A stretch of DNA of 64,000 nucleotides, taken from Shewanella sairae (GTDB taxonomy: Bacteria; Pseudomonadota; Gammaproteobacteria; Enterobacterales; Shewanellaceae). Every line of letters starts with the position of its first letter. Position 1 is the first letter of the stretch. Shown here one piece after another: positions 42,599-50,974 of the stretch. The stretch spans positions 1 through 64,000 of the forward strand of contig NZ_JAKILT010000026.1 of the NCBI RefSeq assembly GCF_023283535.1, written 5' to 3'. Both the position numbers and the translations under genes were made by a program. Under the pieces are notes generated by a model. It was not told the origin of the DNA, did not search any database, and saw only the letters and a program-made list of their open reading frames with translations.

Positions 42599-43769
42599 CC
42601 TTTGTGGTGCCAAATACACGGATTGATAAATCAATTGCGTACCGACCATTTGATGTAGGTTTCATTGATAGCGAATCAATACTTACAGGAACTTCTGCAA
42701 CTAACTCAGCGACATAGCCTAGCTCTGTTAACGTAGCTTCTGTTTTTCGCATCGATAACGTAGAAGAAAAGACAGAAGTCATTGTTTGTGCATAAGACGA
42801 GTTAGATTGGTATTCCCAACCCAATGCGATAAGCGCATCCTGTAACGGAGTCCTAATCGATTGAGTGGAAGCCATACTTCCCTGCCACCGCGAAAGCGTA
42901 ACGGGAGAGTCAGCTGACAGGACAAAGAGGTCGTCCTGTAGTCGTTGATGCATTCCTGGTTGCGTCAATTGCGGCTGTAAATTAAGCCATGTCGTGAGCA
43001 AACTCCTCTTGGCCGTTGTACTACGTGCAATATTTAGGGATAACTTATTATGCAAAAACTCGATGTTATTTAATGGCCACTCACTTGGTAACAGCGCAGC
43101 ATACGCCCCCAATTGCTTAGCATTGTTCAACACAGAAGAAGCTTCAATTGCATTACTGAGTGCATCCCGATAGGCATCATATGGGTCAATCACCACTTCC
43201 ACTACTTGAGGTGGCGGCGGTGGAGGAGGTGTTGGGGCATACAAAAACCAACCGCCTATCGCGCTTGCAATAACCCCTCCGGCAATAACAAGAGGCCAAG
43301 GAGAACCCTGTTTTTTTAATGCAAATAGAGCCAACTCATCATCACTCAGAGGTGTAACAAGTTGATATGAGCAATCACTTGGCAATAGTTCCATCAAGCT
43401 GTCGTCAGTGATAAATACCTGCTCACTACGCAACAATGTGATGTTTTCAGCTTGTAAATCTGCCCCACTGCAAAGATATGCCTTTTGAACAACACCTTGA
43501 TAAACAGACACAAACAAAATCTGCTCATCAACCAAAGAAAGCACGCTCCAAGATTGGGGTTGAGACAGAATTGACTCTACTTTTTTATCTACCCGCGCCA
43601 CCCATGCTTCTGCAACAGCAAAAGCTGGGACTTCACTCGTGTAATGACAAATCCAGCCATTGCGTTCAACGGTATAATTAAACGGCGCAGGGTAGCGCTT
43701 ACACAGTTCTCGCCGAGAAATGCTTTTTGATGCACCGGTATAGAATGTAGGTACAGTTAAGCTGCTCAT
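42591..43769 (-). CDS. pilO: PilO-type (PilO2) pilus accessory protein
   Basis: A 392-aa inner-membrane protein: N-terminal cytoplasmic domain, one membrane segment (about 177-197, PLVIAGGVIASAIGGWFLY), a polyproline stretch right after it and a periplasmic domain. Size and topology match PilO of R64/PFGI pili. The start overlaps the pilN stop in ATGA. Confidence 0.83.
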   Translation of the reverse strand: MSSLTVPTFYTGASKSISRRELCKRYPAPFNYTVERNGWICHYTSEVPAFAVAEAWVARVDKKVESILSQPQSWSVLSLVDEQILFVSVYQGVVQKAYLCSGADLQAENITLLRSEQVFITDDSLMELLPSDCSYQLVTPLSDDELALFALKKQGSPWPLVIAGGVIASAIGGWFLYAPTPPPPPPPQVVEVVIDPYDAYRDALSNAIEASSVLNNAKQLGAYAALLPSEWPLNNIEFLHNKLSLNIARSTTAKRSLLTTWLNLQPQLTQPGMHQRLQDDLFVLSADSPVTLSRWQGSMASTQSIRTPLQDALIALGWEYQSNSSYAQTMTSVFSSTLSMRKTEATLTELGYVAELVAEVPVSIDSLSMKPTSNGRYAIDLSIRVFGTTKDE

Positions 43770-45238
43770 CGTACTCGCCTCGGAGTCAGCAAAATAAGCG
43801 TTTCTACCGTTTCATTGTTAGTGGCTTGTGAACCTAACCCGTCAATTCCGAAGCTTGCACTCTTATTGGCGCCGGTTGTTTGTTGCTTAATGGAGCCAAT
43901 AACAACGGTTTGCCCATAACGCAGTTTGTTTGTAAAACTTAAATCCACATTACGGGTAGAGATAAATCGAAGCTTCGTATCTTTGACTTCCTCTGTTGTA
44001 TCAGCGGCAATTTTAGTCAGCGAGCCGGCAATGCGGAGCCATACATGGTCTTGTTGAATATTGGCTGATACAAATACATCTACTCCTTCCGATACACTGC
44101 CACGAGTGGTTTCAGTATCCGATGAGTTATCAGTGGTATTCACCTTAATATCTGACAAGAAGGGGGTTGTTAGCGTTTGAGATAAACGTCCAGGCTGATT
44201 ACTTAGCGTTTGAATGTTTATCGGCGTTTCGGTAGATACTGAACCTTGTTGCTCAAGCGCTTTAATGAAAGCGGTCGTACCGTCCCATTTACCAGAGCCT
44301 TGAAACGCCATACCAAAGCCATTTGTAGCAGCAGCTGTAGTTGTTCCAGGAATAACAAACTGAAGAGTGCCATCGCCGATATCTTTTAGAATATTCCAGT
44401 CAATACCACGGTCTTTGCCAAGATTTGAACGGAACTCAAGAATTTGAATATTAAGAACAACCTGCTTTTCAAGCTCAGCTTGATATTGCTTAACAATTTG
44501 ACGCACCTGGCGCATACGGTCTGGTGTCGTTCGCACGATAAATGAAGATAGAGACGAAACAGACTCTACCCCGCCAACTAACTCTCCATCTTCTTCATTA
44601 GACTTAAGTACTGCCTCAATAGCTTTGGTCACCTCACCAACAACATCGACATTACTTAGCGTTGTACTAATAAATTGTCCTTCCACTTTTGTTGCGTCAT
44701 TGCCGCTCGATGCGGCCCCTTTGGAACCTTGCTGAGCAGACACTACGCCAACTGGAATGTGGATTTTGAACGTTTCAGACAGGTAGCGACGCACCTCAAC
44801 CTTATCTTGAGTTGCGACAAAACCATATCCTGTTTGGCTACCTAATAAATTCAACACGTTCTGACGAGACGAGTTAGCACTCAACGATACAAACTGGTTT
44901 GAGTTAACATCATTGTCGTACCAGATATCAGCATCAACACCACGCATAACATCACTTAACACTTGTGATAGAGGTAGTCGATTAACGTGGATTTTTACCG
45001 ATTTATTAAGCCATTTAATCTCATTTTTCTTAATCAATGGCGTAACAATGACAGGAGGCTTGGTGATAACACTGACATGATTTAACTCAAGTGCTGGCGT
45101 TAATGCCGCAATTTTCGACTGGGTTTCAGCAACTTCCGCTTTGGTATCCGTATAGTCTTGAGAAACACAACCGGACACACTCGCAGCGAGAAGCAATGAG
45201 CCAACGATATACTTAGCGGTAAATTTCATTTTTGGCAT
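43766..45238 (-). CDS. pilN: PilN-type lipoprotein secretin of the type IVb pilus
   Basis: A 490-aa outer-membrane secretin with a lipobox (SVSGC, about residue 24), N-domains, and the secretin domain in the C-terminal half (EKQVVLNIQILEFRSNLGKD onwards, ending in VETLILLTPRRV). Lipidation is typical of PilN/BfpB secretins. The ATG overlaps the pilL stop (TAATG) with GGAGAAG upstream. Confidence 0.88.
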   Translation of the reverse strand: MPKMKFTAKYIVGSLLLAASVSGCVSQDYTDTKAEVAETQSKIAALTPALELNHVSVITKPPVIVTPLIKKNEIKWLNKSVKIHVNRLPLSQVLSDVMRGVDADIWYDNDVNSNQFVSLSANSSRQNVLNLLGSQTGYGFVATQDKVEVRRYLSETFKIHIPVGVVSAQQGSKGAASSGNDATKVEGQFISTTLSNVDVVGEVTKAIEAVLKSNEEDGELVGGVESVSSLSSFIVRTTPDRMRQVRQIVKQYQAELEKQVVLNIQILEFRSNLGKDRGIDWNILKDIGDGTLQFVIPGTTTAAATNGFGMAFQGSGKWDGTTAFIKALEQQGSVSTETPINIQTLSNQPGRLSQTLTTPFLSDIKVNTTDNSSDTETTRGSVSEGVDVFVSANIQQDHVWLRIAGSLTKIAADTTEEVKDTKLRFISTRNVDLSFTNKLRYGQTVVIGSIKQQTTGANKSASFGIDGLGSQATNNETVETLILLTPRRVR

Positions 45239-46416
45239 TATTGCTTCTCCGAAATGAAGGCTTGTTTTGAGCCATAGAGCAATTGGGCCTGTACAGGAAA
45301 ACCATCCAGAACTTGCTCTAGCGCGTGGGCGATATCACCTCTAGGTGTCACAACTGGATAAGGTGTTAAGAATTGATAATCATCTAGCGCTAACCAGTTA
45401 GCATCATCAGTCCAGGTCCAACCGAAATGAGTAACGACACTCGACACTGCAGACTTTAACGAGTCACCTGAAACCCAAGTAATATCAACAAGCCCAGGGT
45501 AAGAGTGCAAAGCGTTAAGCTGGTTATGCTTTGTGAAATAAAGAGGCTCACCGATTTGATTACTCAACTTGAATACAAGCTGGTGAAATGAGTCGGCAAC
45601 CAGCGTTTCACCGTTCTCTGATGTTTTTTCTAACGCTTGTTGAGTCTTCGGTGCTAAATGCCAAGCAACGTTTTCTAAACCATCATTTTGTGCCCATTGA
45701 CGTAACGCAGATAAATAGCTCTGCCCCATTGGGACAACGTAATAACGAACGCTTTGTTTTAGATCAGTATCTTTCGAAGGGATAATTGTTGAACCCGCAG
45801 TCGCTTTAGCTTCACTTGTTGCGATAGCGCTATTCTTTACAAATAAATTATCTATTTCTGAATCTGCGTGACTTCGACCAGCATAATCAACACTGTTATT
45901 GTTAACTGTGTGTGTAGGTCTTACTGCTGGGTTACTCCATTCGAATCCATCACGAAGGCTAAAGCCCACTTCGCGCTTAACAACGTCTTCTTGGAGAGAC
46001 CAAGGATCGCCCCCAATAACTTGTAGCGCTTGACGAACTGACATGTACCCCATGTTCATGTGCATAATCGGTAAGGCTTGTTGGTAAAGTTGTTCCTCAG
46101 CGTAGGTCGTTGCTGGACGAACCGTATAACCCGTTTGCTTGAGTAAAAACCCCAAACCTTGTCCTACCGTAGCATTAGGCATCTGAGGAATGTTGACATT
46201 CATTTCACTAGAAAGAACATCACGAACTTGACGAGCCGGCACAGCGGATTCTGTGACATACCGCGATGTTCGATGTGTCGCACCTGTTTCGACAATATCA
46301 GGAGCAACCCTAATATTAAGCGGGGGTGGTGTTGGAGCAGGAGCTGGTTCAGGAGGCGCACTTGCACAACCTGATGCCACTAAAGCAACAAACACCGCTT
46401 TAAGAGGGGTTCTCAT
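45238..46416 (-). CDS. pilL: PilL-type lipoprotein of the conjugative pilus
   Basis: A 392-aa lipoprotein: signal with lipobox VASGC (about residue 17), a proline-rich linker, then a PilL_N domain (LLKQTGYTVRPATTYAEEQL). The second half has TcpQ-like repeats (LKSAVSSVVTHFGWTWT and ALEQVLDGFPVQAQLLY). First gene of the pilus operon, behind promoter module copy 3, with GGAAGG as SD. Confidence 0.84.
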   Translation of the reverse strand: MRTPLKAVFVALVASGCASAPPEPAPAPTPPPLNIRVAPDIVETGATHRTSRYVTESAVPARQVRDVLSSEMNVNIPQMPNATVGQGLGFLLKQTGYTVRPATTYAEEQLYQQALPIMHMNMGYMSVRQALQVIGGDPWSLQEDVVKREVGFSLRDGFEWSNPAVRPTHTVNNNSVDYAGRSHADSEIDNLFVKNSAIATSEAKATAGSTIIPSKDTDLKQSVRYYVVPMGQSYLSALRQWAQNDGLENVAWHLAPKTQQALEKTSENGETLVADSFHQLVFKLSNQIGEPLYFTKHNQLNALHSYPGLVDITWVSGDSLKSAVSSVVTHFGWTWTDDANWLALDDYQFLTPYPVVTPRGDIAHALEQVLDGFPVQAQLLYGSKQAFISEKQ

Positions 46417-46460
46417 ATACTATAACCTTCCGTTTTCTATAAATAATTTAACGTGAAGGA

Positions 46461-46560
46461 ACGGTACAGAAAAAAAACAGAAAAATACTGATTAGAATTG
46501 CAGAAAATAAACATTTCTAAAGGGCGAAATAATAATTTTTTTATGCTATCGTTAGAGGTT
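46461..46560 (-). promoter_or_regulatory. shared transfer promoter and leader module, copy 3 (pilus operon)
   Basis: AACC at 46560 (minus strand), 30 nt with -10-like AACGAT, then ATTTCGCCC and the 70-nt leader ending at 46461. Nearly identical to copy 1 across the leader. It drives pilL to the cysteine-rich gene. Confidence 0.75.
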
Positions 46561-46562
46561 TA

Positions 46563-46593
46563 GAAAAATAAACGCCAGCATATTACTGGCGTT
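46563..46593 (-). terminator. Rho-independent terminator of the second accessory operon
   Basis: Minus strand: AACGCCAG, 7-nt loop, CTGGCGTT, then TATTTTT. It lies 33 bp after the 186-aa gene and immediately before the pilus promoter module. Confidence 0.85.
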
Positions 46594-46626
46594 ATATCTC
46601 AAACTAGAACTAAATTCGCTAGGCCA

Positions 46627-47187
46627 TCAACAGTTCGACACCCGCTGGTTGTAAGTAACAAGGTAATCAACGGTATTGCCGCACTGACGTAACTCTTCAA
46701 CCTTCACAACGTTCTCCGCAACTTGAGCCGCAATTAAAAAACGTTCGACATATTGAAACAACATGCCTTCGACATAGGGATACCAGGCCTCATGACCAAA
46801 GCCAGATAAATCTCCCCGGCAGAAGTGAAACATCATTTTGGTAGCGTCAACAATAATGGTTAATTCCTGTCTAGCAACCTCATGAATTTCTGAATCGTCT
46901 ACACAGACAAAACCGTAACAGTTATCGCCGTTTAAATAAGCCTTTAGCATGTCAACATGTTCAGGCCTAACCAAACAGCAAAAACTCACTCTATGATGAA
47001 ATTCACCACCTAGATCCAATATTCCTGTACTGGTCCATTCAGCAGTTTCATTGTCAATAGCACCATGGCACTCTTCAATCAATGCGGTTCCCTTTGCTTC
47101 ATCTTCATCAGCAGCTTTAACGAGTACCATGCTTGATTTTTCATATTCTCCAGCTTGAATTACTAATCTGACAATATACGTGTTCAT
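46627..47187 (-). CDS. hypothetical 186-aa accessory protein
   Basis: A soluble acidic protein (starts MNTYIVRLVIQAGEYEKSSM) with an N-terminal ferredoxin-like strand pattern and eight cysteines spread through the sequence (SFCCLVRP, NCYGFVCVDD). No family recognised. Last gene of the second accessory operon, with a double-hairpin leader. Confidence 0.75.
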   Translation of the reverse strand: MNTYIVRLVIQAGEYEKSSMVLVKAADEDEAKGTALIEECHGAIDNETAEWTSTGILDLGGEFHHRVSFCCLVRPEHVDMLKAYLNGDNCYGFVCVDDSEIHEVARQELTIIVDATKMMFHFCRGDLSGFGHEAWYPYVEGMLFQYVERFLIAAQVAENVVKVEELRQCGNTVDYLVTYNQRVSNC

Positions 47188-47266
47188 AAGTGACTTACCT
47201 TTTATTAAAAGAGCAAACCACTCCCCTAAGGCAATGAGTTGCCCTAGGGGGAGTTAAATTGATTAG
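47188..47266 (-). promoter_or_regulatory. double-hairpin translational leader of the 186-aa gene
   Basis: Hairpin 1 pairs ACTCCCC with GGGGAGT and GGCAA with TTGCC. Hairpin 2 pairs AGTG with CACT and CTTTT with AAAAG around the SD AAAGG. GGGCAA in hairpin 1 can pair with TTGCTC of hairpin 2, and the hairpin-1 segment AGGGCAACTCATT mimics the SD region AAAGGTAAGTCACTT. Confidence 0.7.
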
Positions 47267-47560
47267 TTAATATTCAGATGGCAACAAGATAGTCGTTACC
47301 CTTCTGTCTGCTTCGGTAATGATCCAAATGATAATGCCGTCAAACATATATGCCGACATTAATCTCCGACCACTATTTACAGCTTCATCGTTTGCAGCTT
47401 TATCTTCATCGCAAACATTCCCCCAGTCGCCTCGGGAATGTAAGATCAACAATGTACTGAATACACCATGATTAGATGCATCCAACTTACTATTTATGCC
47501 TTGAGTCATCACCACTTGCCCCAAAGGGAATAGCGGCGCCGATATTGTGTTTAAGCTCAT
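47267..47560 (-). CDS. small conserved plasmid/ICE protein of unknown function
   Basis: A 97-aa protein with the pattern FPLGQVVMTQGI near the N-terminus, HSRGDWGNVCDEDKAAND in the middle and WIITEADRRVTTILLPSEY at the end. I know this as a widespread family of small plasmid and ICE proteins without assigned function. It has a double-hairpin leader with a perfectly buried SD. Confidence 0.82.
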   Translation of the reverse strand: MSLNTISAPLFPLGQVVMTQGINSKLDASNHGVFSTLLILHSRGDWGNVCDEDKAANDEAVNSGRRLMSAYMFDGIIIWIITEADRRVTTILLPSEY

Positions 47561-47637
47561 TTAATTTGCCTTTTTTATATTCGAGCAAAGGCAAGCGATT
47601 GCGTAAGGCAATGGCTTGCCTTACGCAGAGTTAATTA
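47561..47637 (-). promoter_or_regulatory. double-hairpin translational leader of the 97-aa gene
   Basis: The cleanest leader. Hairpin 1: TGCGTAAGGCAA, 4-nt loop, TTGCCTTACGCA (12 bp perfect). Hairpin 2: TTGCCTTT, 13-nt loop, AAAGGCAA (8 bp perfect, SD inside). AAGGCAA occurs in both hairpin 1 and the SD arm, so TTGCCTT can choose either partner. Confidence 0.78.
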
Positions 47638-48564
47638 TTAGCCACCGAAATGACTCATATTATTAAGTATGTAGGAAGGCCCCACTATATCGTGGTAACC
47701 GTCATGATTTTCTTCATCGCTGTATTCTAATTCGTCGCAAGTAGCGTTACTTAGAACGCCATTGTTAAAAATAGAACACCCGCAAAACGCACAACCCGAC
47801 TCAGCAAAATAATGCGTAACACTACAGTTAAAAAGCATTGAGATTTGCTCAGACACCGCAAGATTTGGAGACCATGCGGTATCATAATCAATCGTTATGC
47901 CCTCTGCAGAGGAGCTAACTAAGTCAATATCAGCCCCTCTCCACTTGGTATCGTAACGTAAGCAAGAATCGTCGTAGCCCGACGACACACCACTTAATAA
48001 GCCACCATTAAACCCATTAATCTCCACCGCTAATCTCGGCGGAATAATTAATGACATGTCAAAATATGAAGATAGACTATAGTCAGATTTACTCGCTTCA
48101 ACATCGAGAGCCGTCCAAAAGTCACTAATGTTCACTTGAGTGAAAAAGCCGGTCCAATCGAATCGCTTCTGATTAAATAGAACTTTCATCTTGCATCGTT
48201 TAGTTCTGTTGATACTTCCCCAAACGATATTGCTCAGCCCTGTCAACCTAAACAATTCGATAATCTCTAGTGAGATGTCGTCCGTTAATTCCACATTATG
48301 ACTAAGCAAATCCAGCCATCGAGTAAAAGCGGTATTCGCGATTGTTCGTTCACCTGTTCCCTGGATTAAATCAGGAAAAGGCGTGTACACGCATGCGCTT
48401 GTAGGCATTAACAGACCTCCAACACCCGCAAAAAACATCTTGCGGCTTGCAGCAATCGCTTGAACATGCAACAAACGTTGCTCGCCTGAAAAGATTCCAT
48501 TTAACTTCGATATATTTTCAACCGTTCCTGAGATAGCTAATCGGTTTGCACACCAGTTTGGCAT
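47638..48564 (-). CDS. DUF1281 domain protein
   Basis: A 308-aa protein starting MPNWCANRLAISGTVENISK, the hallmark of DUF1281 (YubB-type, ferredoxin-like C-terminal domain) proteins of conjugative plasmids. A cysteine cluster (GCAFCGCSIFNNGVLSNATC) near the C-terminus is unusual, and a metal site is possible. Function unknown. The SD AAGGAGG is fully inside a leader hairpin. Confidence 0.83.
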   Translation of the reverse strand: MPNWCANRLAISGTVENISKLNGIFSGEQRLLHVQAIAASRKMFFAGVGGLLMPTSACVYTPFPDLIQGTGERTIANTAFTRWLDLLSHNVELTDDISLEIIELFRLTGLSNIVWGSINRTKRCKMKVLFNQKRFDWTGFFTQVNISDFWTALDVEASKSDYSLSSYFDMSLIIPPRLAVEINGFNGGLLSGVSSGYDDSCLRYDTKWRGADIDLVSSSAEGITIDYDTAWSPNLAVSEQISMLFNCSVTHYFAESGCAFCGCSIFNNGVLSNATCDELEYSDEENHDGYHDIVGPSYILNNMSHFGG

Positions 48565-48625
48565 AGTGCCTCCTTAGTAAAGGACACACTACTCCCGAGG
48601 GGAAATGTGCCCCTTGGGATAATAG
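48565..48625 (-). promoter_or_regulatory. double-hairpin translational leader of the DUF1281 gene
   Basis: Hairpin 1: CCCAAGGGG/CCCCTCGGG (one mismatch). Hairpin 2: AGTGTGTCCTT/AAGGAGGCACT (one wobble, one mismatch), hiding the SD. AAGGGGCACA in hairpin 1 copies AAGGAGGCACT and can pair with TGTGTCCTT (one bulge). Confidence 0.75.
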
Positions 48626-48643
48626 AATTGAAATTTTAGGTAT

Positions 48644-48674
48644 AAAAAAAGCCTTTACCGCAATGGCAAAGGCT
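48644..48674 (-). terminator. Rho-independent terminator after the coiled-coil gene
   Basis: Minus strand: GCCTTTGCC, 5-nt loop, GGTAAAGGC, then T7. It ends the coiled-coil gene's transcript; the DUF1281 leader starts directly downstream, so that operon may depend on read-through or an internal promoter. Confidence 0.82.
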
Positions 48675-48700
48675 TTCGTTATTTTGAGTATTGGTTTGGA

Positions 48701-49105
48701 TTAGTTAGTTAAAGCAGACATCCACTCAAACACACTATCTTTTAGATAAAAGCTAACAACAGCAGCGACAATTAGCCACTGTATGCTATAAAGCATTTTA
48801 ACCACTGATTTGTGTTCAGCTCGAAGCTCCGCATTATCTTGCTTAAGTTCAGCTCGAAGTTCCACATTATCTTGCTTAAGTTCAGCTCGAAGCTCGACAA
48901 CACTCTGCTTTAATTCAGAAATATCTTGCTTCAATTCAGCCTTAAGCTCAGACATATCCTGCTTTAACTCAGTTTTAAGCTCAATTATATCTTGTTTAAG
49001 CTCAAGCCTAGCAGAAGTAAGCTCTTCTCGCGTGACCGAATGTTGAGCCACGTTCAGCAAAAGCTGCATAACTTCTTTTTGAGTTAACGCTTCGCTATCA
49101 CTCAT
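48701..49105 (-). CDS. tandem-repeat coiled-coil protein with C-terminal membrane anchor
   Basis: A 134-aa protein with an N-terminal helix (EALTQKEVMQLLLNVAQHSV), then five or six 11-residue repeats of the form ELKQDxxELRA (33-bp DNA repeats) with one interrupted by a 7-residue unit, and one C-terminal membrane segment (IQWLIVAAVVSFYL). This hendecad design resembles Bdr-like and DUF1640-type proteins. The start is probably the ATG at 49105 (MSDSEA), 8 bp after AAAAAGGA; the 49111 ATG is too close. It is the only gene in this operon without a double-hairpin leader, and it has its own terminator. Confidence 0.75.
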   Translation of the reverse strand: MSDSEALTQKEVMQLLLNVAQHSVTREELTSARLELKQDIIELKTELKQDMSELKAELKQDISELKQSVVELRAELKQDNVELRAELKQDNAELRAEHKSVVKMLYSIQWLIVAAVVSFYLKDSVFEWMSALTN

Positions 49106-49194
49106 TGGCATTTCCTTTTTACTCCATATATTTAGTATAACAAAATAGGAGTACCAAACCAAATGGCAGGATAGCTCCTGCCACTGATATATCG

Positions 49195-49527
49195 TTAACC
49201 TAGATCAAGCTCAGCAAAACGAACATCGTCTATACCAAACTCAAACGCACCTCTTAAGAATTTATCCATTTTAGATAGCTGACATTTTATGTCTCCTACC
49301 ATATTTGATAGCCTTACATGCTTGCACGTAAGGCCGCCTGGCAAATCTCTTAAGGTTTCTTCAAATTTTATTCCTGCTTCGAATGAATCCATCCAGGCGA
49401 AACTTGCAATATCTTCATCTAATTCAGAACCATCAGATATTAAAGAATATTGCGCTAACGCCACGATAAGGGCCAATTCAACTTCAGTAAATGCAATCAT
49501 CATCTCGGTTGACGTTTTCATACTCAT
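49195..49527 (-). CDS. hypothetical 110-aa accessory protein
   Basis: A mostly helical soluble protein (starts MSMKTSTEMMIAFTEVELAL). No family recognised. The SD AGAGGA is inside a leader hairpin directly before the ATG. Lies downstream of the DUF3577 gene and its terminator. Confidence 0.72.
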   Translation of the reverse strand: MSMKTSTEMMIAFTEVELALIVALAQYSLISDGSELDEDIASFAWMDSFEAGIKFEETLRDLPGGLTCKHVRLSNMVGDIKCQLSKMDKFLRGAFEFGIDDVRFAELDLG

Positions 49528-49585
49528 TCCTCTAAAAAAAGATAGAGGAACGCCACTAGGGGACGTATCCCCTGTGGGTAAAGTA
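49528..49585 (-). promoter_or_regulatory. double-hairpin translational leader of the 110-aa gene
   Basis: Hairpin 1: CCACAGGGG/CCCCTAGTGG (one bulge). Hairpin 2: TTCCTCT, 9-nt loop, AGAGGAA, hiding the SD. AGGGGA in hairpin 1 can pair with TTCCTCT. Same design, different sequence. Confidence 0.72.
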
Positions 49586-49614
49586 AAAACCTATCACTCG
49601 AAAGTGATAGGTTT
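49586..49614 (-). terminator. Rho-independent terminator after the DUF3577 gene
   Basis: Minus strand: AAACCTATCACT, 4-nt loop, AGTGATAGGTTT, followed by T-rich sequence (TTTTTACTTT). A 12-bp perfect stem. Confidence 0.85.
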
Positions 49615-49621
49615 AAGTGTA

Positions 49622-50053
49622 TTAAGCAGCTTGCGCCGGTGTTTGAGCCGGTGCAGATTCTGCTTGCTGTTGTGAATGAACAAGTACTTTATCATTTACT
49701 TTTAAGTAAGTGATTTTAAGTAATCTCGCTCGCAATATCACACCAGTCTGCCCTTGTTTTTTACCTGGGCCGTATACAAATGTTTCGGGGTACAGGTCTC
49801 CTAACTTGAAGCTAGCTGTTATTGTGTCATCTTTACTCACAGAGGAAAGATGCTCATCAAACAGTGCTTTAGCAGCAGAGCCAACCACAGAACATTCGAA
49901 GTAAGTCTTTTGACCTTCATCACCACGACAAGCCGCAACTGTAACAGCCCAATAAGGCTTGCCTTTTGCTGGCTTGATTTCACGAATTCGGTTAAAAAAA
50001 CCGAAACCGCTAGTGTGTAAGTCAAAATGTTTATTTTGTGTAGTCTGAGTCAT
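49622..50053 (-). CDS. DUF3577 / STY4534-family ICE protein
   Basis: A 143-aa protein with the OB-fold-like pattern of DUF3577 (STY4534) proteins: FGFFNRIREIKPAKGKPYWAVTV near the start, then YFECSVVG and a Gln/Ala-rich tail. It is thought to bind DNA or help element replication, from family naming rather than proof. First gene of the second accessory operon. Its leader and start codon are duplicated at 62951-63050. Confidence 0.84.
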   Translation of the reverse strand: MTQTTQNKHFDLHTSGFGFFNRIREIKPAKGKPYWAVTVAACRGDEGQKTYFECSVVGSAAKALFDEHLSSVSKDDTITASFKLGDLYPETFVYGPGKKQGQTGVILRARLLKITYLKVNDKVLVHSQQQAESAPAQTPAQAA

Positions 50054-50130
50054 GATAATTCTCCAAATAATAGGCGAGAAAGATCACAACCCTTATGGGG
50101 TATGATTTTCCCATAAGGTAGATAACAAAA
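50054..50130 (-). promoter_or_regulatory. double-hairpin translational leader of the DUF3577 gene
   Basis: Hairpin 1: ACCTTATGGG/CCCATAAGGGT. Hairpin 2: GATCTTTCTC paired with GAGAATTATC (two mismatches), hiding GGAG. The hairpin-1 segment GGGAAAATCATACC mimics the SD-to-start stretch GGAGAATTATCATG and can pair with the SD-blocking arm over about 10 positions. Confidence 0.72.
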
Positions 50131-50312
50131 GTTAAGGCCGATGAATACACACCGGTGCTTCAATTCTTAAGAAAGAAGCTAAGTTAAGGACACCCCAATC
50201 AGCGAGTTAACACCGAACGCGACACATTTCGTGGGGCCATTTAAGGCTATTGCCGTGTGCTTCACACTATAAGTCAGTGAGCAACTATTGAACGTAATTA
50301 TGTTAACAGAGC
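50131..50312 (+). repeat. structured repeat, copy C
   Basis: Contains hairpins CCGATG/CACCGG (one mismatch) and GCTTC/GAAGC (with inner TTCTT/AAGAA). The conserved AAGTTAAGGACACCCC then has its CCCCA able to pair with TGGGG about 40 nt on, and GTGTG-CTT-CACAC follows. Together with the adjoining leader it is about 98% identical to copy D at 62951-63214. Confidence 0.75.
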
Positions 50313-50371
50313 GATATCACGAAATAAAGATATTTAGAGCAACTATTAATCAAAAACTGAGATTTGTTCAC

Positions 50372-50701
50372 CTATTCAATGATCGCCTTTGTTAATTTTG
50401 TCACATGTTCAATGATAGATTGAGGCGCTTTCTCGATGAACTTAATCTTACGGTCAACAAAATCTAATGACTTTAATTGATAAATCAATACTGCCCCGAC
50501 AGTCGAAACGTCATCAGGAAGTATCACTTCCAATGCCATCCCTCGCACCGTACTGGTGATCGGCGCGACAATGACAAACCCTGTATGTTCATTAAACATT
50601 AATCTTGAAATAACCAATGCCGGACGTCTCTTCATAATTTCTTTTCCCGCACTGGGATCAAAATTTAAAGAAACAATATCTCCCTTATCAGGTACATACA
50701 T
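50372..50701 (-). CDS. MazF/PemK-type endoribonuclease toxin
   Basis: A 109-aa toxin of the MazF/PemK/ChpB family: GDIVSLNFDPSAGKE at the N-terminus with the conserved RRPALVIS motif, then VIVAPITSTVRG, matching the ribonuclease core with its key Arg and Thr positions. It should cleave mRNA at short motifs when unopposed. The ATG overlaps the antitoxin stop by 1 bp. It stabilises the plasmid by post-segregational killing. Confidence 0.9.
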   Translation of the reverse strand: MYVPDKGDIVSLNFDPSAGKEIMKRRPALVISRLMFNEHTGFVIVAPITSTVRGMALEVILPDDVSTVGAVLIYQLKSLDFVDRKIKFIEKAPQSIIEHVTKLTKAIIE

Positions 50702-50958
50702 TAATTATCTTCCTTTCCTACTGGCCTAGCTTCAATCCACTCTCTGTCTTCTGCAGTAACAGCAAAGCATTCTTTCGGGCTTGCAGCCAACAAGGATTCA
50801 AGCGTAATACTCTCCTCAATTGGTGTAAGTAAAATCTTGTTATCTTGAATGGTTAGATCTAACTGAGACCCAGTGTGTAACCCCAATAACTTCACGATAG
50901 TTTTCGGAAGACTAATAATATTAGCTCCTCCCGACTGACGAATTGATACAGCAGTCAT
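50701..50958 (-). CDS. MazE/ChpS-type AbrB-fold antitoxin
   Basis: An 85-aa antitoxin with the SpoVT/AbrB swapped-hairpin N-terminus (VSIRQSGGANIISLPKTIVK) and an acidic C-terminal toxin-binding tail. It should bind the direct repeats in its promoter and neutralise the toxin encoded next. GGAGG precedes the ATG. Confidence 0.9.
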   Translation of the reverse strand: MTAVSIRQSGGANIISLPKTIVKLLGLHTGSQLDLTIQDNKILLTPIEESITLESLLAASPKECFAVTAEDREWIEARPVGKEDN

Positions 50959-50974
50959 AACCCCTCCTTAATGT

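Noticed and set aside
5608..50130. Possibility that the inter-gene hairpins are integron attC sites
   Set aside because: They lack the GTTRRRY/RYYYAAC core sites, lie 5' rather than 3' of each gene and there is no integron integrase; the SD burial fits translational control better.
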